From Alphaproteobacteria bacterium SO-S41 (GTDB lineage: Bacteria; Pseudomonadota; Alphaproteobacteria; Micropepsales; Micropepsaceae), in the NCBI GenBank assembly GCA_019670725.1, contig AP024629.1:1426001-1490000 (forward strand): 64,000 bases of DNA, given 5' to 3'. The notes beneath the pieces are model-generated. The model had not been told where the DNA came from. It did no database searches and saw only the letters and a list, made by a program, of their open reading frames with translations. The position numbers and the translations under genes were made by a program. This document shows, piece after piece, positions 1 through 9,488 of the stretch. The first letter of the stretch is position 1. Each line of letters begins with the position of its first letter.

Positions 1-2
1 TG

Positions 3-1535
3 GCCGCGCGACGAGTGCGCGGGCAAGGCAGCGAGCACAACAGCATGCTGGTCCATGTCACGAGATACCAGGCCGTGCAGAAGAGGGTTGTACTTCAGAT
101 ACAGGAGGCCCTGGATACGATTGCTAATTCCGTTCGCTACGGCGGAAAAGAGGGTATGCGCCCATTGTACGAGCAATGGAAAAGCGATTTTGAGCCCGTC
201 ACAAGCACGCTTGCGTTGCCAGATTGCGCGCCTGTTGCGTGGTCTGAGGTTCGCGAAGCGCTTCGAGCGACCATCAATTCGATCACGATCCGCGAGATAA
301 ATGGCAGCTCCGCAGATGTTCTCGACTATGACGCGAACAAGGGTCGCGGGCTCAATGTAATCGCGGTTGGTGGTGATAAGCTCGCGCGGGGACTAACTCT
401 TGAAGGACTGTCGATCACCTATTTTCTGCGCGGCTCCTCTATGTACGACACCCTTCTTCAGATGGGGCGATGGTTTGGATATCGGCACGGATATCTCGAC
501 CTTTGTAGGCTCTACACAAGTCAGGATCACATCGACTGGTATGGCCACATAGCGCAAGCCAATGACGAGCTTCGACGCGAGTTCGATCGTATGGAAGCTG
601 TTGGCGCTGATCCTATACAATTTGGATTGCGTGTCCGGAGCCATCCCAGCCTCACCGTCACATCGCGCGCAAAGATGAGGCACGGTACCGAGCTGAAAGT
701 CTCGTTCGCCGGTGATGTGTCGGAGACATCGGTGTTTTCAACTTCACCCCGAACACTCTCTCAGAACTTCTCGGCGGCAGGAAATTTCATTGACCGTCTC
801 CGCGGTTCCTCAAAGTACGCGCGAGATCCTGAGCAAGTGCGCTCACAAAGTCGAATTAGCAGGTGGGCCGGATCCCACCTTTGGCAAGACGTTGGCGCGT
901 CCGATGTTATCGACTTTCTCGACTCGTTCTCTACTCATGAGGATGCCGCGAGGGCGAATTCATCTGTCCTGGCAAAATATATCCGGCAGCAGCTGCTAAG
1001 GGGCGAGTTGACGAATTGGAACGTCCTGCTTGTCGGAGGCGACGGCGAAGAAGCGATTTCCGTAGGCGGAGTGTCTGTGAACGCTGTTATTAGGCAACCG
1101 AAGGGTGGTTGGCTGAGCGGATCCGACTATCCGAGAGTCATTAAACCTGCCGAGAAATTTGTCATTCGGCGTTTGCTAAGTCCACGTGATGAAGCCGTTG
1201 ACTTGGACGCAGCCGCATTTGACGCAGCGATGGCTGAGACCGTTGCCACGCCGCCCAAGCGCCAGCGAAAGACAGATGACCCTCCTGCCTTTCCCTCTGG
1301 AGTGTTTCTAAGAAAGCGGAGGAGCCCCACCCACGGCCTGCTGCTACTGTATCCACTTGCGCGACTGGCCCCGTTGAAGCGGCCAGACGGGAGCGAATTC
1401 AATCACTTGTTTCTGCCGGAAGAACCCAATCCGATCGGTCTTGGAATAAGCTTTCCAGCCTCGGAGAACGCCGCGTCGGTCACATACGTTGTAAACAGCA
1501 TCTACGACACGACCGATGATGATGGCGACGCATGA
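3..1535 (+). CDS. Z1-domain helicase-like protein, 3' part (truncated by window edge)
   Basis: The reading frame is open back to the window edge, so this is the C-terminal part of a larger protein; Z1 proteins are usually much longer. It contains the two most diagnostic stretches of the Z1 domain: VGGDKLARGLTLEGL (like superfamily II helicase motif V) and QMGRWFGYR (like motif VI). Z1 proteins are ATP-dependent helicase-like subunits found with a DNA methyltransferase, a MutL/MORC-type ATPase, a PD-(D/E)XK nuclease and an AIPR protein in restriction-type defence systems. The stop codon overlaps the next start as ATGA, and the next two genes are the expected nuclease and AIPR partners. I expect the methyltransferase and ATPase genes just left of the window. 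Confidence 0.85.
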   Translation, partial: AARRVRGQGSEHNSMLVHVTRYQAVQKRVVLQIQEALDTIANSVRYGGKEGMRPLYEQWKSDFEPVTSTLALPDCAPVAWSEVREALRATINSITIREINGSSADVLDYDANKGRGLNVIAVGGDKLARGLTLEGLSITYFLRGSSMYDTLLQMGRWFGYRHGYLDLCRLYTSQDHIDWYGHIAQANDELRREFDRMEAVGADPIQFGLRVRSHPSLTVTSRAKMRHGTELKVSFAGDVSETSVFSTSPRTLSQNFSAAGNFIDRLRGSSKYARDPEQVRSQSRISRWAGSHLWQDVGASDVIDFLDSFSTHEDAARANSSVLAKYIRQQLLRGELTNWNVLLVGGDGEEAISVGGVSVNAVIRQPKGGWLSGSDYPRVIKPAEKFVIRRLLSPRDEAVDLDAAAFDAAMAETVATPPKRQRKTDDPPAFPSGVFLRKRRSPTHGLLLLYPLARLAPLKRPDGSEFNHLFLPEEPNPIGLGISFPASENAASVTYVVNSIYDTTDDDGDA

Positions 1536-2527
1536 CTTTGCTAGCCCATACATGGGAACTACTTCAACTTGAGGCGCGCACCGAGGCGGGCTGGCATCTA
1601 CGCAGAATTCTACCGACATCTCCCTGTGAGATCTTCGCCGCTCTGCATCAGCCTGACGGTACGCCTGGCTTGGTGCTGGAGGTCAGTCCACTTTCGTTTG
1701 GATCATATCCAGAGATACCAGTCGCAGTTGGGTTCCGGCTCGTGTCCCAACTGATTGGCCACAGCCGGAACGGCCGTGTCCGTGTAATCTTGTCTTTAGC
1801 GGACCCCGCTTATTCGGCTGTGTTCTCGGTGCTCTGCATGGATTGCGCCGAATGCTTGGCGAACGAAATCGACGAGCGCAGCGCGTTAGCGCGCTTTGTA
1901 GGTCGGTTGCTAGTCTGGCAGGAATTTATGGAGCGTCGGGGCACCGGCGGCCTCCCAGAAAAGGCAGCTTTAGGTCTAATGGGCGAGCTCGTCGTCTTAG
2001 CCGATCTCATTGCACCAAAAGTAGGATGGTCACGTGCGGTACGCTCATGGTCTGGCCCTGATGGCGAGGTGAACGATTTTTGCCTCGATCGGCTTTTTCT
2101 TGAGGTCAAGGCGACAACACGGCAGGTAACAAAAGCCATCGAAATCTCGAACGCAGATCAGTTGGATCCATCTAGGGGAAATATCCTTCTGGCACACGCG
2201 TCCTTCCAGCCCACGGATCAAGGCGAGACTCTTCCGTCACTTGTCGACCGAATAAGGCAGCGTTTGGCCATAGAGGCATTGACCGAACTGCCAGTCTTCA
2301 CAGAGCGGTTACTGAAGGTCGGATACCTAGATGCTGACCGTGACTTATATTCGGATTGCTTCAGGCTTCGAAAGCTAGATCTTTATAATGTGTCTGGCAG
2401 CTTCCCGCACTTATCACGCAACGACCTTCGAGACGGAGTGCTTGAGTGCTCCTATAGCCTCTCACTTGATGCCTGTGAGTGTTGGCGCACGTCACCGGAC
2501 GACATTGTGGGACTGCGGGAATCTTAG
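1532..2527 (+). CDS. PD-(D/E)XK nuclease-like protein (DUF4420 family)
   Basis: 331 residues. The central part carries GLMGELVVLADLI, then an aspartate in GEVNDFCLD and LFLEVKATT, which fit the D...ExK metal-binding core of a PD-(D/E)XK nuclease; this family (DUF4420) is the usual nuclease partner of Z1 proteins. Inferred role: the DNA-cutting subunit of the Z1 system. The start at 1532 overlaps the Z1 stop by four bases (ATGA), and the AIPR gene begins one base after its stop, so the three genes are translated from one message. Codon use is A+T-richer than the core genes right of 23.5 kb, in line with horizontal transfer. Confidence 0.85.
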   Translation: MTLLAHTWELLQLEARTEAGWHLRRILPTSPCEIFAALHQPDGTPGLVLEVSPLSFGSYPEIPVAVGFRLVSQLIGHSRNGRVRVILSLADPAYSAVFSVLCMDCAECLANEIDERSALARFVGRLLVWQEFMERRGTGGLPEKAALGLMGELVVLADLIAPKVGWSRAVRSWSGPDGEVNDFCLDRLFLEVKATTRQVTKAIEISNADQLDPSRGNILLAHASFQPTDQGETLPSLVDRIRQRLAIEALTELPVFTERLLKVGYLDADRDLYSDCFRLRKLDLYNVSGSFPHLSRNDLRDGVLECSYSLSLDACECWRTSPDDIVGLRES

Positions 2528-2528
2528 A

Positions 2529-4586
2529 ATGGCGTCTGAGGATCAGGATCTCGCCAGCTTTGCGAAAGATCTTCAATCGGAGACGAGTGATCGAGCTCTC
2601 GGCGATCTCGACGGTGGCGAGTTTTCTGAGAACGCATTCGTCGAATTGGTTTCAGAGCATCTCGCAGAAATCGGGATGCTAGAAAATCCTGTTACATGCT
2701 TCTTCCAGAGACGGATGGGCGCGGCCTTCGTCAAGTTGAATGGCTACGCCATTCCTGACGATGGCGAGCGGATCGATTTGTTCGTTGCGATATACGGAGC
2801 CACTGGAGAGCCTTCTAGTATCTCAGCAACCGAGTTGAACCGTGCGGCGTCGCAGGCGAGCCGCGTACTGGTTGCGGCGAAGCGAGAGCTTCACCTAGAG
2901 ATGGAGCGCGCGAGCAGCCAGTTCGATATGATCGAGCGGATTTCGGATCTGCTGCAAGCGGGTGCAAAGCAAGCGAGAGTTTTTCTGTTTTCAAACGGGT
3001 TATGTAGCTTACGCAGCATAGAGGATATGCTGATAGGCGATGTCAGTGTCTCTTTCGAAATCTATGATCTCCAACGCTTGATGCGTACAATGAGTGCTGG
3101 GCAAACCCGCGAGATCATCGACTTTGATTTCGCTCAGATGGGCCTGCCGACCATCCCATGTGTAGCAATGCCCCCGGGATTAGAGCCGTACGAAACGTAT
3201 CTCGCGATTTTTTCGGGTACGACACTATATCAAATGTACGAGGAGTTTGGGTCACGCATCTTGGAGTACAATGTAAGGGCATTCCTGCAGGCAGCGGGGA
3301 AGGTCAATCGGGGAATAAGGGATACCATTCGCGATCAGCCCGGCCATTTCATGGCCTACAACAACGGCATCTCGATTACCGCTGACGAGGTCCGAACAAA
3401 GGCCGAAAGCTCTGGCCTGGTTATCACCGGTTTCAAAGGATTGCAGATCGTCAACGGCGGCCAGACAACGGCGTCCATTCACCGTGCCCGCAAGCGTGAT
3501 CGTCTGGATCTCTCCCAAATTCACGTTCCCGCTAAGGTCACTCGCCTTCGTCCGGAAATTGTCGAAGAGATGGTGCCGCGCATATCGCGGTTCGCAAATA
3601 CTCAGAACGTGGTCCAGGAGGCGGATTTTTCGTCTAATGAGCCATTCCATATCGCGATAGAGCGACTTTCTCGGGAGGTGTGGGCTCCGGGTGAACGGAC
3701 GAGGTGGTTCTACGAGCGGTCAAGAGGCCAGTATCAAACGGCGATGAGTAGGGAGGGTTCAACACCTGCTCGTCTCCGCGCCTTTCGAGAAAGGACGCCG
3801 CCTTTACAACGGTTTAGCAAGACAGATTTGGCGCGTTTCATAAACACGTGGAATCGCCTTCCGCACGTCGTCAGCGGAGGCATTCAAAGAAATTTCGTGG
3901 CGTACATGCGACGGCTTAGAGAAGCCAGAGGTGCGCGCTGGGAGCCAGATGCTACGTTCTTTCGAGAGACTATTTCGCTGGCAATCCTTTTCACAGCTGC
4001 ACAGCGTGTCGTGAGGCGAGAGAAGTTTCCAGCTTATCAGATAAACATCGCGATCTATTTGATGTCCTACCTTGCGCATCGGACTGGCGGACGCATGGCA
4101 TTGCCCATGCTGTGGGAGAAGCAAGCTGTCAGTCCCAGCCTCGAGGGATTGCTCGCCAGTTGGTCGCATGAAATCAACCAAGCCATTCTCGATAGTGCAC
4201 AGGGCCGTAACGTTACGGAGTGGTGTAAGAAGGAGGCATGTTGGCATGCGGTCCGGGAACTCGATCTGCCAATAGGTTCCCAAGCTCCGGACGAATGGGC
4301 TGCCGCCAGTGAAGCAGAAGAGCCGGTATCGTTCGAGGGCAGTGCAGTTGCCGACGACCACGCATCAGCGGCGTCGTGCATGAAGGTCTCTTCCGAGAGA
4401 TGGTTTGGCATCCACCTGTGGGGTATTCGTTCAGGGCATTTGGCTAGATGGCAGAGTGGGATCGCGCTCACGCTAAGCAGTTATGCCGCAGGGGGCTGGG
4501 AGAAGGCCCCGTCGATCAAGCAGGCGAAACACGGGGTGCGGATTTTGCAGATTGCGGATGAGCACGGATTTGACGGAGCGACCTAG
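2529..4586 (+). CDS. AIPR family abortive-infection protein
   Basis: 685 residues from ATG 2529, placed one base after the upstream stop; the frame is open further up but that would run through the nuclease gene. Residues around 300-330 hold YNNGISITAD and GLQIVNGGQTTASIH, the hallmark of the AIPR family, named for lactococcal abortive phage resistance proteins. Its biochemical activity is unknown to me. It is the third gene of the Z1 / nuclease / AIPR operon, an arrangement seen repeatedly in restriction-type defence loci with MutL/MORC ATPases. It ends only 13 bases from the end of the minus-strand gene at 4600, so the two defence-like operons converge with no visible terminator between them. 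Confidence 0.85.
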   Translation: MASEDQDLASFAKDLQSETSDRALGDLDGGEFSENAFVELVSEHLAEIGMLENPVTCFFQRRMGAAFVKLNGYAIPDDGERIDLFVAIYGATGEPSSISATELNRAASQASRVLVAAKRELHLEMERASSQFDMIERISDLLQAGAKQARVFLFSNGLCSLRSIEDMLIGDVSVSFEIYDLQRLMRTMSAGQTREIIDFDFAQMGLPTIPCVAMPPGLEPYETYLAIFSGTTLYQMYEEFGSRILEYNVRAFLQAAGKVNRGIRDTIRDQPGHFMAYNNGISITADEVRTKAESSGLVITGFKGLQIVNGGQTTASIHRARKRDRLDLSQIHVPAKVTRLRPEIVEEMVPRISRFANTQNVVQEADFSSNEPFHIAIERLSREVWAPGERTRWFYERSRGQYQTAMSREGSTPARLRAFRERTPPLQRFSKTDLARFINTWNRLPHVVSGGIQRNFVAYMRRLREARGARWEPDATFFRETISLAILFTAAQRVVRREKFPAYQINIAIYLMSYLAHRTGGRMALPMLWEKQAVSPSLEGLLASWSHEINQAILDSAQGRNVTEWCKKEACWHAVRELDLPIGSQAPDEWAAASEAEEPVSFEGSAVADDHASAASCMKVSSERWFGIHLWGIRSGHLARWQSGIALTLSSYAAGGWEKAPSIKQAKHGVRILQIADEHGFDGAT

Positions 4587-4599
4587 CCAGCCGTACTGC

Positions 4600-7317
4600 T
4601 CACGATAGTCGGCGATTGAGATCGAGCAGGCGGGTTAGGATTTCGATTTCGTCGGCATTCGTTTGTAGCCCGTAGTAGCCCATTATCATCTCGTGAAGCC
4701 GACTCAGGCCGGGTGCTTCCGTATCCAGCTCCGATCGATATGGCCGCCCTCGATGCGGCCTGATGGAGCTGCGCTCTAGGTATCGCTCGAGGCCTTTGGC
4801 AAGCTGCTCGAACTCGCGTCTGCCCGGTGCGTCTCGATCGAAGTACAATCCCGTGCCAATGTCATCTCGACCGATGACAAAGGGTGCGACGAATGGAAAT
4901 CCAGCAAAAGTATTACCCACTGAGAAGCGAGCCATCCAACTGCTAGCTGACGGGAGCGTAGCCTTCGCCCAGACTTCAAATACCCGTGAGCTAAAAAGCG
5001 CGACGACTGCCTCTGTTCCATCAATCGCAAAAAGGTCCTCAACGGGGACCTCACCCCGGCCCATGCGCGCTATCACGATAGGAATTGAGCCATCGATTAT
5101 CGCGTATCTGTTCCAAGTTGGAGAGGGCGTCCAGCATCGCTCCAAGTCGGACGCGCGCCGCAAGGCGCGTTCTCCTTCAGCCGGGGTGGATACATTCAGT
5201 ACGCGGCGAAGCGTCGTAGCTGCGACGCTGTCAGTCGCCAAAAAGTTCCTTGGGACAAGCAGATCGCCTCGCTCCTCAGCATACAACTTTGAAGCCGATC
5301 GCATTGGACGTGCAAGCAATTCGGCTTCATCCCTGATTTTCCTCGGAAGCTCATCGAGCCACTGCCACGACTGTTCGGCCGAAATTCGGACTACATCGCG
5401 AGGATCGACGCCACGAGTTGCCAGTCTACGATCTGGCGATGCCAAGTACACTTGTCCCAAATCCACTTCGCGCGGAAGCATCCCGATTTTTCCAGGTTCG
5501 TCCAACACCTCCTGGATCGCAGCGGTATCGGTGTAACGAGCGATCCTCCATCCACCTTCGTTTGCTGCCCGCACAGCTTCAATAGTCGGCGTTTCTCCCG
5601 TTACAACCATTCCCCGACTCAATGTCGACCTCTCTTGGAACCTGTATGCGGTCGTGTATTTCCCGTACTTGAGGTGTGCATCTAGCTCTCTTGGAACGAA
5701 GCCAGCCTCCGTGCGCAGCAACGGTAGCAAATCTGAACGTGACTTTGTTGCGCTGGCGAGCTGCGGGATGAATGCATCGACTAGTCTCCTAAAAGGGAAC
5801 GGGTCCCTATCGAGGCTGTCGATATGCACTCCTCCGCCATGACCGAAGGCATCCCCGGTGCGAATGTTTGCGCGATCCGTTGAAGCTACGAGAAGCTCCT
5901 GGCTGGCTCCGAGAACGTCTCCGCTCGGCCAGGACTCCTCCGAGCCGAACTCGAAAATCTCTGGAGGCAACTTGAGTATTTTTCGGTCTCTTATCCCCGC
6001 GGACAATACGGGCTTGGTGCCTCTGCCGTATGGGCCTCGCAGCGAGGCGCTAAACTCTGTCGAAGCGAGGGATACAGCCGTGAAATAAATTACATCGGCG
6101 ATCCGCCGATCCAGAGACCTTTTGCGATTCCCCCACCAAAGTGGCGACCTCGCGATTGAGGTGTCGAGTACAGCATCGACGAGCTCCACGAATATGGGCA
6201 ATGACGAAGCTTGATCGATAAGCCGAGATGGATACTTGGCCGGCAATGCCGGAGCTAACACGACTGCAATACCCGAATTGCCTAAGTCGAGTATCGCTTC
6301 CCGCGCGTCTTGAAGGGAAATTTCGAGATCAGGGTCGTCCTCATCCAGCACTAGAAAAACCGCGCGAACGCGCGGGGCGTCGCGCGGATCCAGCAAGCGT
6401 CGGTCCGACCGCTTTCGCACGATGTCAAAATCAACGGACGCTGAGTCCTCAGCGTCTACCTTTCCGCCGCTAACGTTCCTCTTAAGATGTGCTGACACAT
6501 CGCGTGCCCGCTTTCCAATCGCGAAGACAATTACGCGTGACGATGATCCTCGATGGGTATCAGGTGCGTCCGCTGCGGGTACGCGTTCATTCTCTGGTGG
6601 AGGCGCGGGGTTTTCTGAAGGGCGAGACGATAGCGCTTTGACCGAGCACCGCATTGCGGCCGCGAAGGTAAAAAGTTTCGACAAGACCCTACCAAGTTCG
6701 TCCGAAGCCAGAAGTTCTGCTAGAACCTCAGGCTCGACAATTGGCGTAAGTACCCCGTCGGTTTCCTCGACAATGGAAACAGATCTGAGCGCGCGAGCTG
6801 TAATCTTACTGTTGGCCAGTGCTTGGCGTATGTGAGTTTCGAGATAGAGTCGAACGGTCTGGCGTCTCCATTTCGCGGCTTGGGCTTGTCCGAAACGGTT
6901 CGCAACAAACTCAATGCCGTTCTTAGCACATTCCACGACGTCAGGGTGGTCGGCGGAGATGGCCATCTCGAGCATGCTAATAGGTGCTCTTAGCTTCAGG
7001 TCCGCTCGGACATCCGCGACAGCATCCCAAAGCGTATCGGAAGCACTGATGTAGGCAGTGTCATCCCAGATAAAAACGTCGTGCCAGGGATCACCGATCT
7101 TGAGTGGTATCGATTCACCAGTGAGCAGGCGTCTACCGTCAGTGACGTCTACCGCCTCGAACCTCGAGATGACGCTTCTCGCATCTGCCGAAATTGCGGA
7201 GACAGCGCAGTAGAGGGTATTGGCACCCTCGAACTGCCCAAAGAGAGGAATGGCGAATCCCTCGTCGTAGTCGCCATACCACCCAACCAATCGAAGTTCT
7301 TGAATGTCGTCCGTCAT
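4600..7317 (-). CDS. Unknown 905-aa protein with restriction-enzyme-like target recognition C-terminus
   Basis: I chose ATG 7317 because it overlaps the upstream stop as ATGA; the frame is open to 7416 but that would overlap the neighbour by 100 bases. The N-terminal 640 residues match nothing I recognise; residues 235-260 form a Pro/Ala/Glu linker, followed by an alpha/beta-looking stretch at 261-440. The C-terminal 260 residues resemble the specificity end of MmeI/YeeA-type enzymes: WQWLDELPRKI (651-661), RPMRSA (670-675), FSSRVFEVWAKATL (775-788), RFSVGNTFAGFPF (797-809) and the tail DEIEILTRLLDLN (889-901). No methyltransferase motif (NPPY-like) is present. I infer sequence-specific DNA recognition without methylation. 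It is co-translated with the ART-like gene. Confidence 0.6.
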   Translation of the reverse strand: MTDDIQELRLVGWYGDYDEGFAIPLFGQFEGANTLYCAVSAISADARSVISRFEAVDVTDGRRLLTGESIPLKIGDPWHDVFIWDDTAYISASDTLWDAVADVRADLKLRAPISMLEMAISADHPDVVECAKNGIEFVANRFGQAQAAKWRRQTVRLYLETHIRQALANSKITARALRSVSIVEETDGVLTPIVEPEVLAELLASDELGRVLSKLFTFAAAMRCSVKALSSRPSENPAPPPENERVPAADAPDTHRGSSSRVIVFAIGKRARDVSAHLKRNVSGGKVDAEDSASVDFDIVRKRSDRRLLDPRDAPRVRAVFLVLDEDDPDLEISLQDAREAILDLGNSGIAVVLAPALPAKYPSRLIDQASSLPIFVELVDAVLDTSIARSPLWWGNRKRSLDRRIADVIYFTAVSLASTEFSASLRGPYGRGTKPVLSAGIRDRKILKLPPEIFEFGSEESWPSGDVLGASQELLVASTDRANIRTGDAFGHGGGVHIDSLDRDPFPFRRLVDAFIPQLASATKSRSDLLPLLRTEAGFVPRELDAHLKYGKYTTAYRFQERSTLSRGMVVTGETPTIEAVRAANEGGWRIARYTDTAAIQEVLDEPGKIGMLPREVDLGQVYLASPDRRLATRGVDPRDVVRISAEQSWQWLDELPRKIRDEAELLARPMRSASKLYAEERGDLLVPRNFLATDSVAATTLRRVLNVSTPAEGERALRRASDLERCWTPSPTWNRYAIIDGSIPIVIARMGRGEVPVEDLFAIDGTEAVVALFSSRVFEVWAKATLPSASSWMARFSVGNTFAGFPFVAPFVIGRDDIGTGLYFDRDAPGRREFEQLAKGLERYLERSSIRPHRGRPYRSELDTEAPGLSRLHEMIMGYYGLQTNADEIEILTRLLDLNRRLS

Positions 7318-8129
7318 ATTCGGGCGGTCTTCGCAAGATACTCTTTGACCATCTGGGCGATCTCGGCATGAAAATCTTCTGGCGCTCGGTTTGGGCGCCA
7401 TGCGTATGTCGCCCACTCCACGCCAGCATCCTTCAGCCGGGTGATCATCTCAGTGTTTTTTCGCCCCTTCAGATCCTCGAGGAATTGATAGGGAAGGATC
7501 GCGTACTCGATTTGAGACAGCGGCACGTTTCTCTCGAATGCAACTTCGATAGCTGATGCGCGCTTGTCCGGCTGGTTGTGACCTTCCGATGCGAGATTTG
7601 CTATTTTTGCGAATGTTATGGCGCCGGAATCCCAATCAGGGAGATCGGCAGCAAACCCTTCGACCAATGCGCCATCGTAGTAGCCTCGGGGCGTTCCGAA
7701 GGCCCAAGCGATATGGTCTGATATCGCTTGTCTGGTTTCCTCAAGGGCGTAGTCCTCTAGGAAGACGGTAGGACTAGCGCCGGCATCAAATTCGCCTTCC
7801 AATGCTCCGCCAGTGTCGAACGGATAGACATGGAACGGTGCGCCGAGATCTGCTGCTTTCGTGAGAAAAACGACCGGGAAAAAATCGAGGATATCTCGCT
7901 TATCTCGTGATCCTTTGAGCTTGTAGGCGGGGCGCAGCGCAAAAAAGTACACGAGATTTCGTTTGAAAACCCGACAATCCCTAGTCTCGATTTGGCCTGC
8001 GCGTATGATTTCGCGTGCCCACCCGACCGAGGTGACATGGACGAAACATAGTTCGCCAAGCGGCGCAGACGCTCGCCCGCGCAGCGTTTGGTTGGGTGTG
8101 CCGCTGGTCCTTCTTTTCAATGTAGCCAC
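7314..8129 (-). CDS. Putative ADP-ribosyltransferase-fold protein (possible effector)
   Basis: 271 residues from GTG 8129; no better start is visible upstream. The layout suggests an ADP-ribosyltransferase fold of the H-Y-E type: FVHVTS with H31 followed by a helix and RAGQI, then LVYFFALRPAY with Y61, and RASAIEVAF with E195. This is pattern reading, not a family match; I do not know a named family for it. It might modify DNA, RNA or a protein, or simply bind a nucleotide. It is the first gene of a two-gene minus-strand operon; its stop overlaps the 905-aa partner's start (ATGA), which argues that the two work together. Its position in a defence-rich island suggests an anti-phage or toxin role, which is inference. 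Confidence 0.5.
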   Translation of the reverse strand: MATLKRRTSGTPNQTLRGRASAPLGELCFVHVTSVGWAREIIRAGQIETRDCRVFKRNLVYFFALRPAYKLKGSRDKRDILDFFPVVFLTKAADLGAPFHVYPFDTGGALEGEFDAGASPTVFLEDYALEETRQAISDHIAWAFGTPRGYYDGALVEGFAADLPDWDSGAITFAKIANLASEGHNQPDKRASAIEVAFERNVPLSQIEYAILPYQFLEDLKGRKNTEMITRLKDAGVEWATYAWRPNRAPEDFHAEIAQMVKEYLAKTARI

Positions 8130-9488
8130 AGCCCACTTCGAATCTTTCGCAAGTCACTCGTCACGATACTTTGACGATGGTGCGAGCGCCAGCATCGATC
8201 GGTGAAAACTCACGGCGATATTGTGATTGATCAGTGCGAGTCCGCCACGAATAAGGTGGATACGCGCGGAAGTTCATAGTTCTATTGGGTTTCCTGCGCA
8301 GGGACTGTGGCTGAATTTCGAACAATTTCGAGATTACGGGATGCGGCTTGGCCTCTTCAGTTGCATGCATCTTGACCACTAATCGCGGGAGTAGGGAGCT
8401 TGCGCCATATGTTGACCCGAGTCGCGCGGCAGCGAGGTGTGGTCGAAAGCGGTTTGGGAAATTCTCATGGTATCGATGGTGATTCTAAGTCGGACGATAG
8501 TCAGCGGTACCCGGCTTTCGTAGCCTGACACTGACGCATCTGGTTTCTGACCGAGCGGCGCTTTGGCGCAGCAAGTGCCAGTTTACCCGTTTGAGGCCCG
8601 GAGATTTGGCGCAACTTTATGCCGAATTCACCGCGTATCGCTTGCTGCTTGCGACATTCGCTTTGGCGCGAAGACGTCATCCGCGACCCTTAGTTTTGAG
8701 CAGATACCAAGCAAAGCGGCTTTGGCTGCCGGCTTGGAGGGGTGTCGGGATGATAGGGCGCCAGATCGCGCTCGTTGTTCCACGAGCCGCCTTTTCTTGA
8801 AAGCCTGCCTACCCTAGGTCTCGCCAACAGTCGGCGCTCTAGCGGCCAACTACGCGCATCTGGGAAGGTACCGTGAGTAAGATGTACGCAAACTGCGGTG
8901 ATTTGCCGGCGTTTTGACGCTATCAATTTACCCCGCGTTGCGGGGGCGGCGGGATTTTCTGCCAGCGGGCGCTGGGCTTGCTTGGGTGGCATTGGTAGCC
9001 AATCTCAGCTGTCCGGCACTGATCCGGCCTGTCTTTGGACCCAGGCAAGCGTTCGAACTTGCCGCCCACCGACCTTCAGCATGAACGTCCGCTAGCTTGG
9101 TTCGATTGAGGTACTTTCACTAGCTTGGCTTCTCTTGCGCCCGCCCCGATCGTTCACACCGGGAGGCTCCTGATTTTGCAGCTGGGGTCATTCTGCGATG
9201 AGCCCTCTCGGTTCAGAAGTGGTGCGGCTTATTTTGGCGTTCGAGCAGAGCTCCTCAAGTGAGGAACCTTGTCAAGCGAAGCAACTTTTCCCCGACTCAG
9301 TTGGGTACGGCGGTCGCTAATCCTACAAGCTCGACTTCCTCAAAGTTGCGCGAGGTCCTTATTTTTGTTGGACTTCGTGGCCTTCCCGAGGATGCGCTAG
9401 TAATGAACTAGCGTTGTGATCTTGCCAGCTTTTCGCGCGATTGCGGGTATGCGCATTTGAGACATGAGCAGCGTCCATCGCCGATTGC
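8130..9488. other. 1.36-kb stretch with no credible gene
   Basis: Short open frames exist on both strands but none has a plausible ribosome site, family resemblance or biased codon use. The left end presumably holds the promoter of the ART-like operon. A perfect inverted repeat, CGCTAGT-aatga-ACTAGCG, lies at 9395-9413, 75 bases downstream of the SRAP stop, without a T-run; it could help end the imu operon transcript. Several short words recur loosely (for example 'acgtccgctag' near 9085 and 'agcgtccatcg' near 9472), as in decayed sequence. It may mark the joint between two blocks of the island. Confidence 0.5.

Noticed and set aside
8563-8817. Small overlapping open frames in the gene-poor spacer
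   Set aside because: No ribosome site, no similarity, two frames equally open.
9395-9413. Inverted repeat as a certain terminator of the imu operon
   Set aside because: The stem is short and lacks a T-run, so it was only noted, not called.
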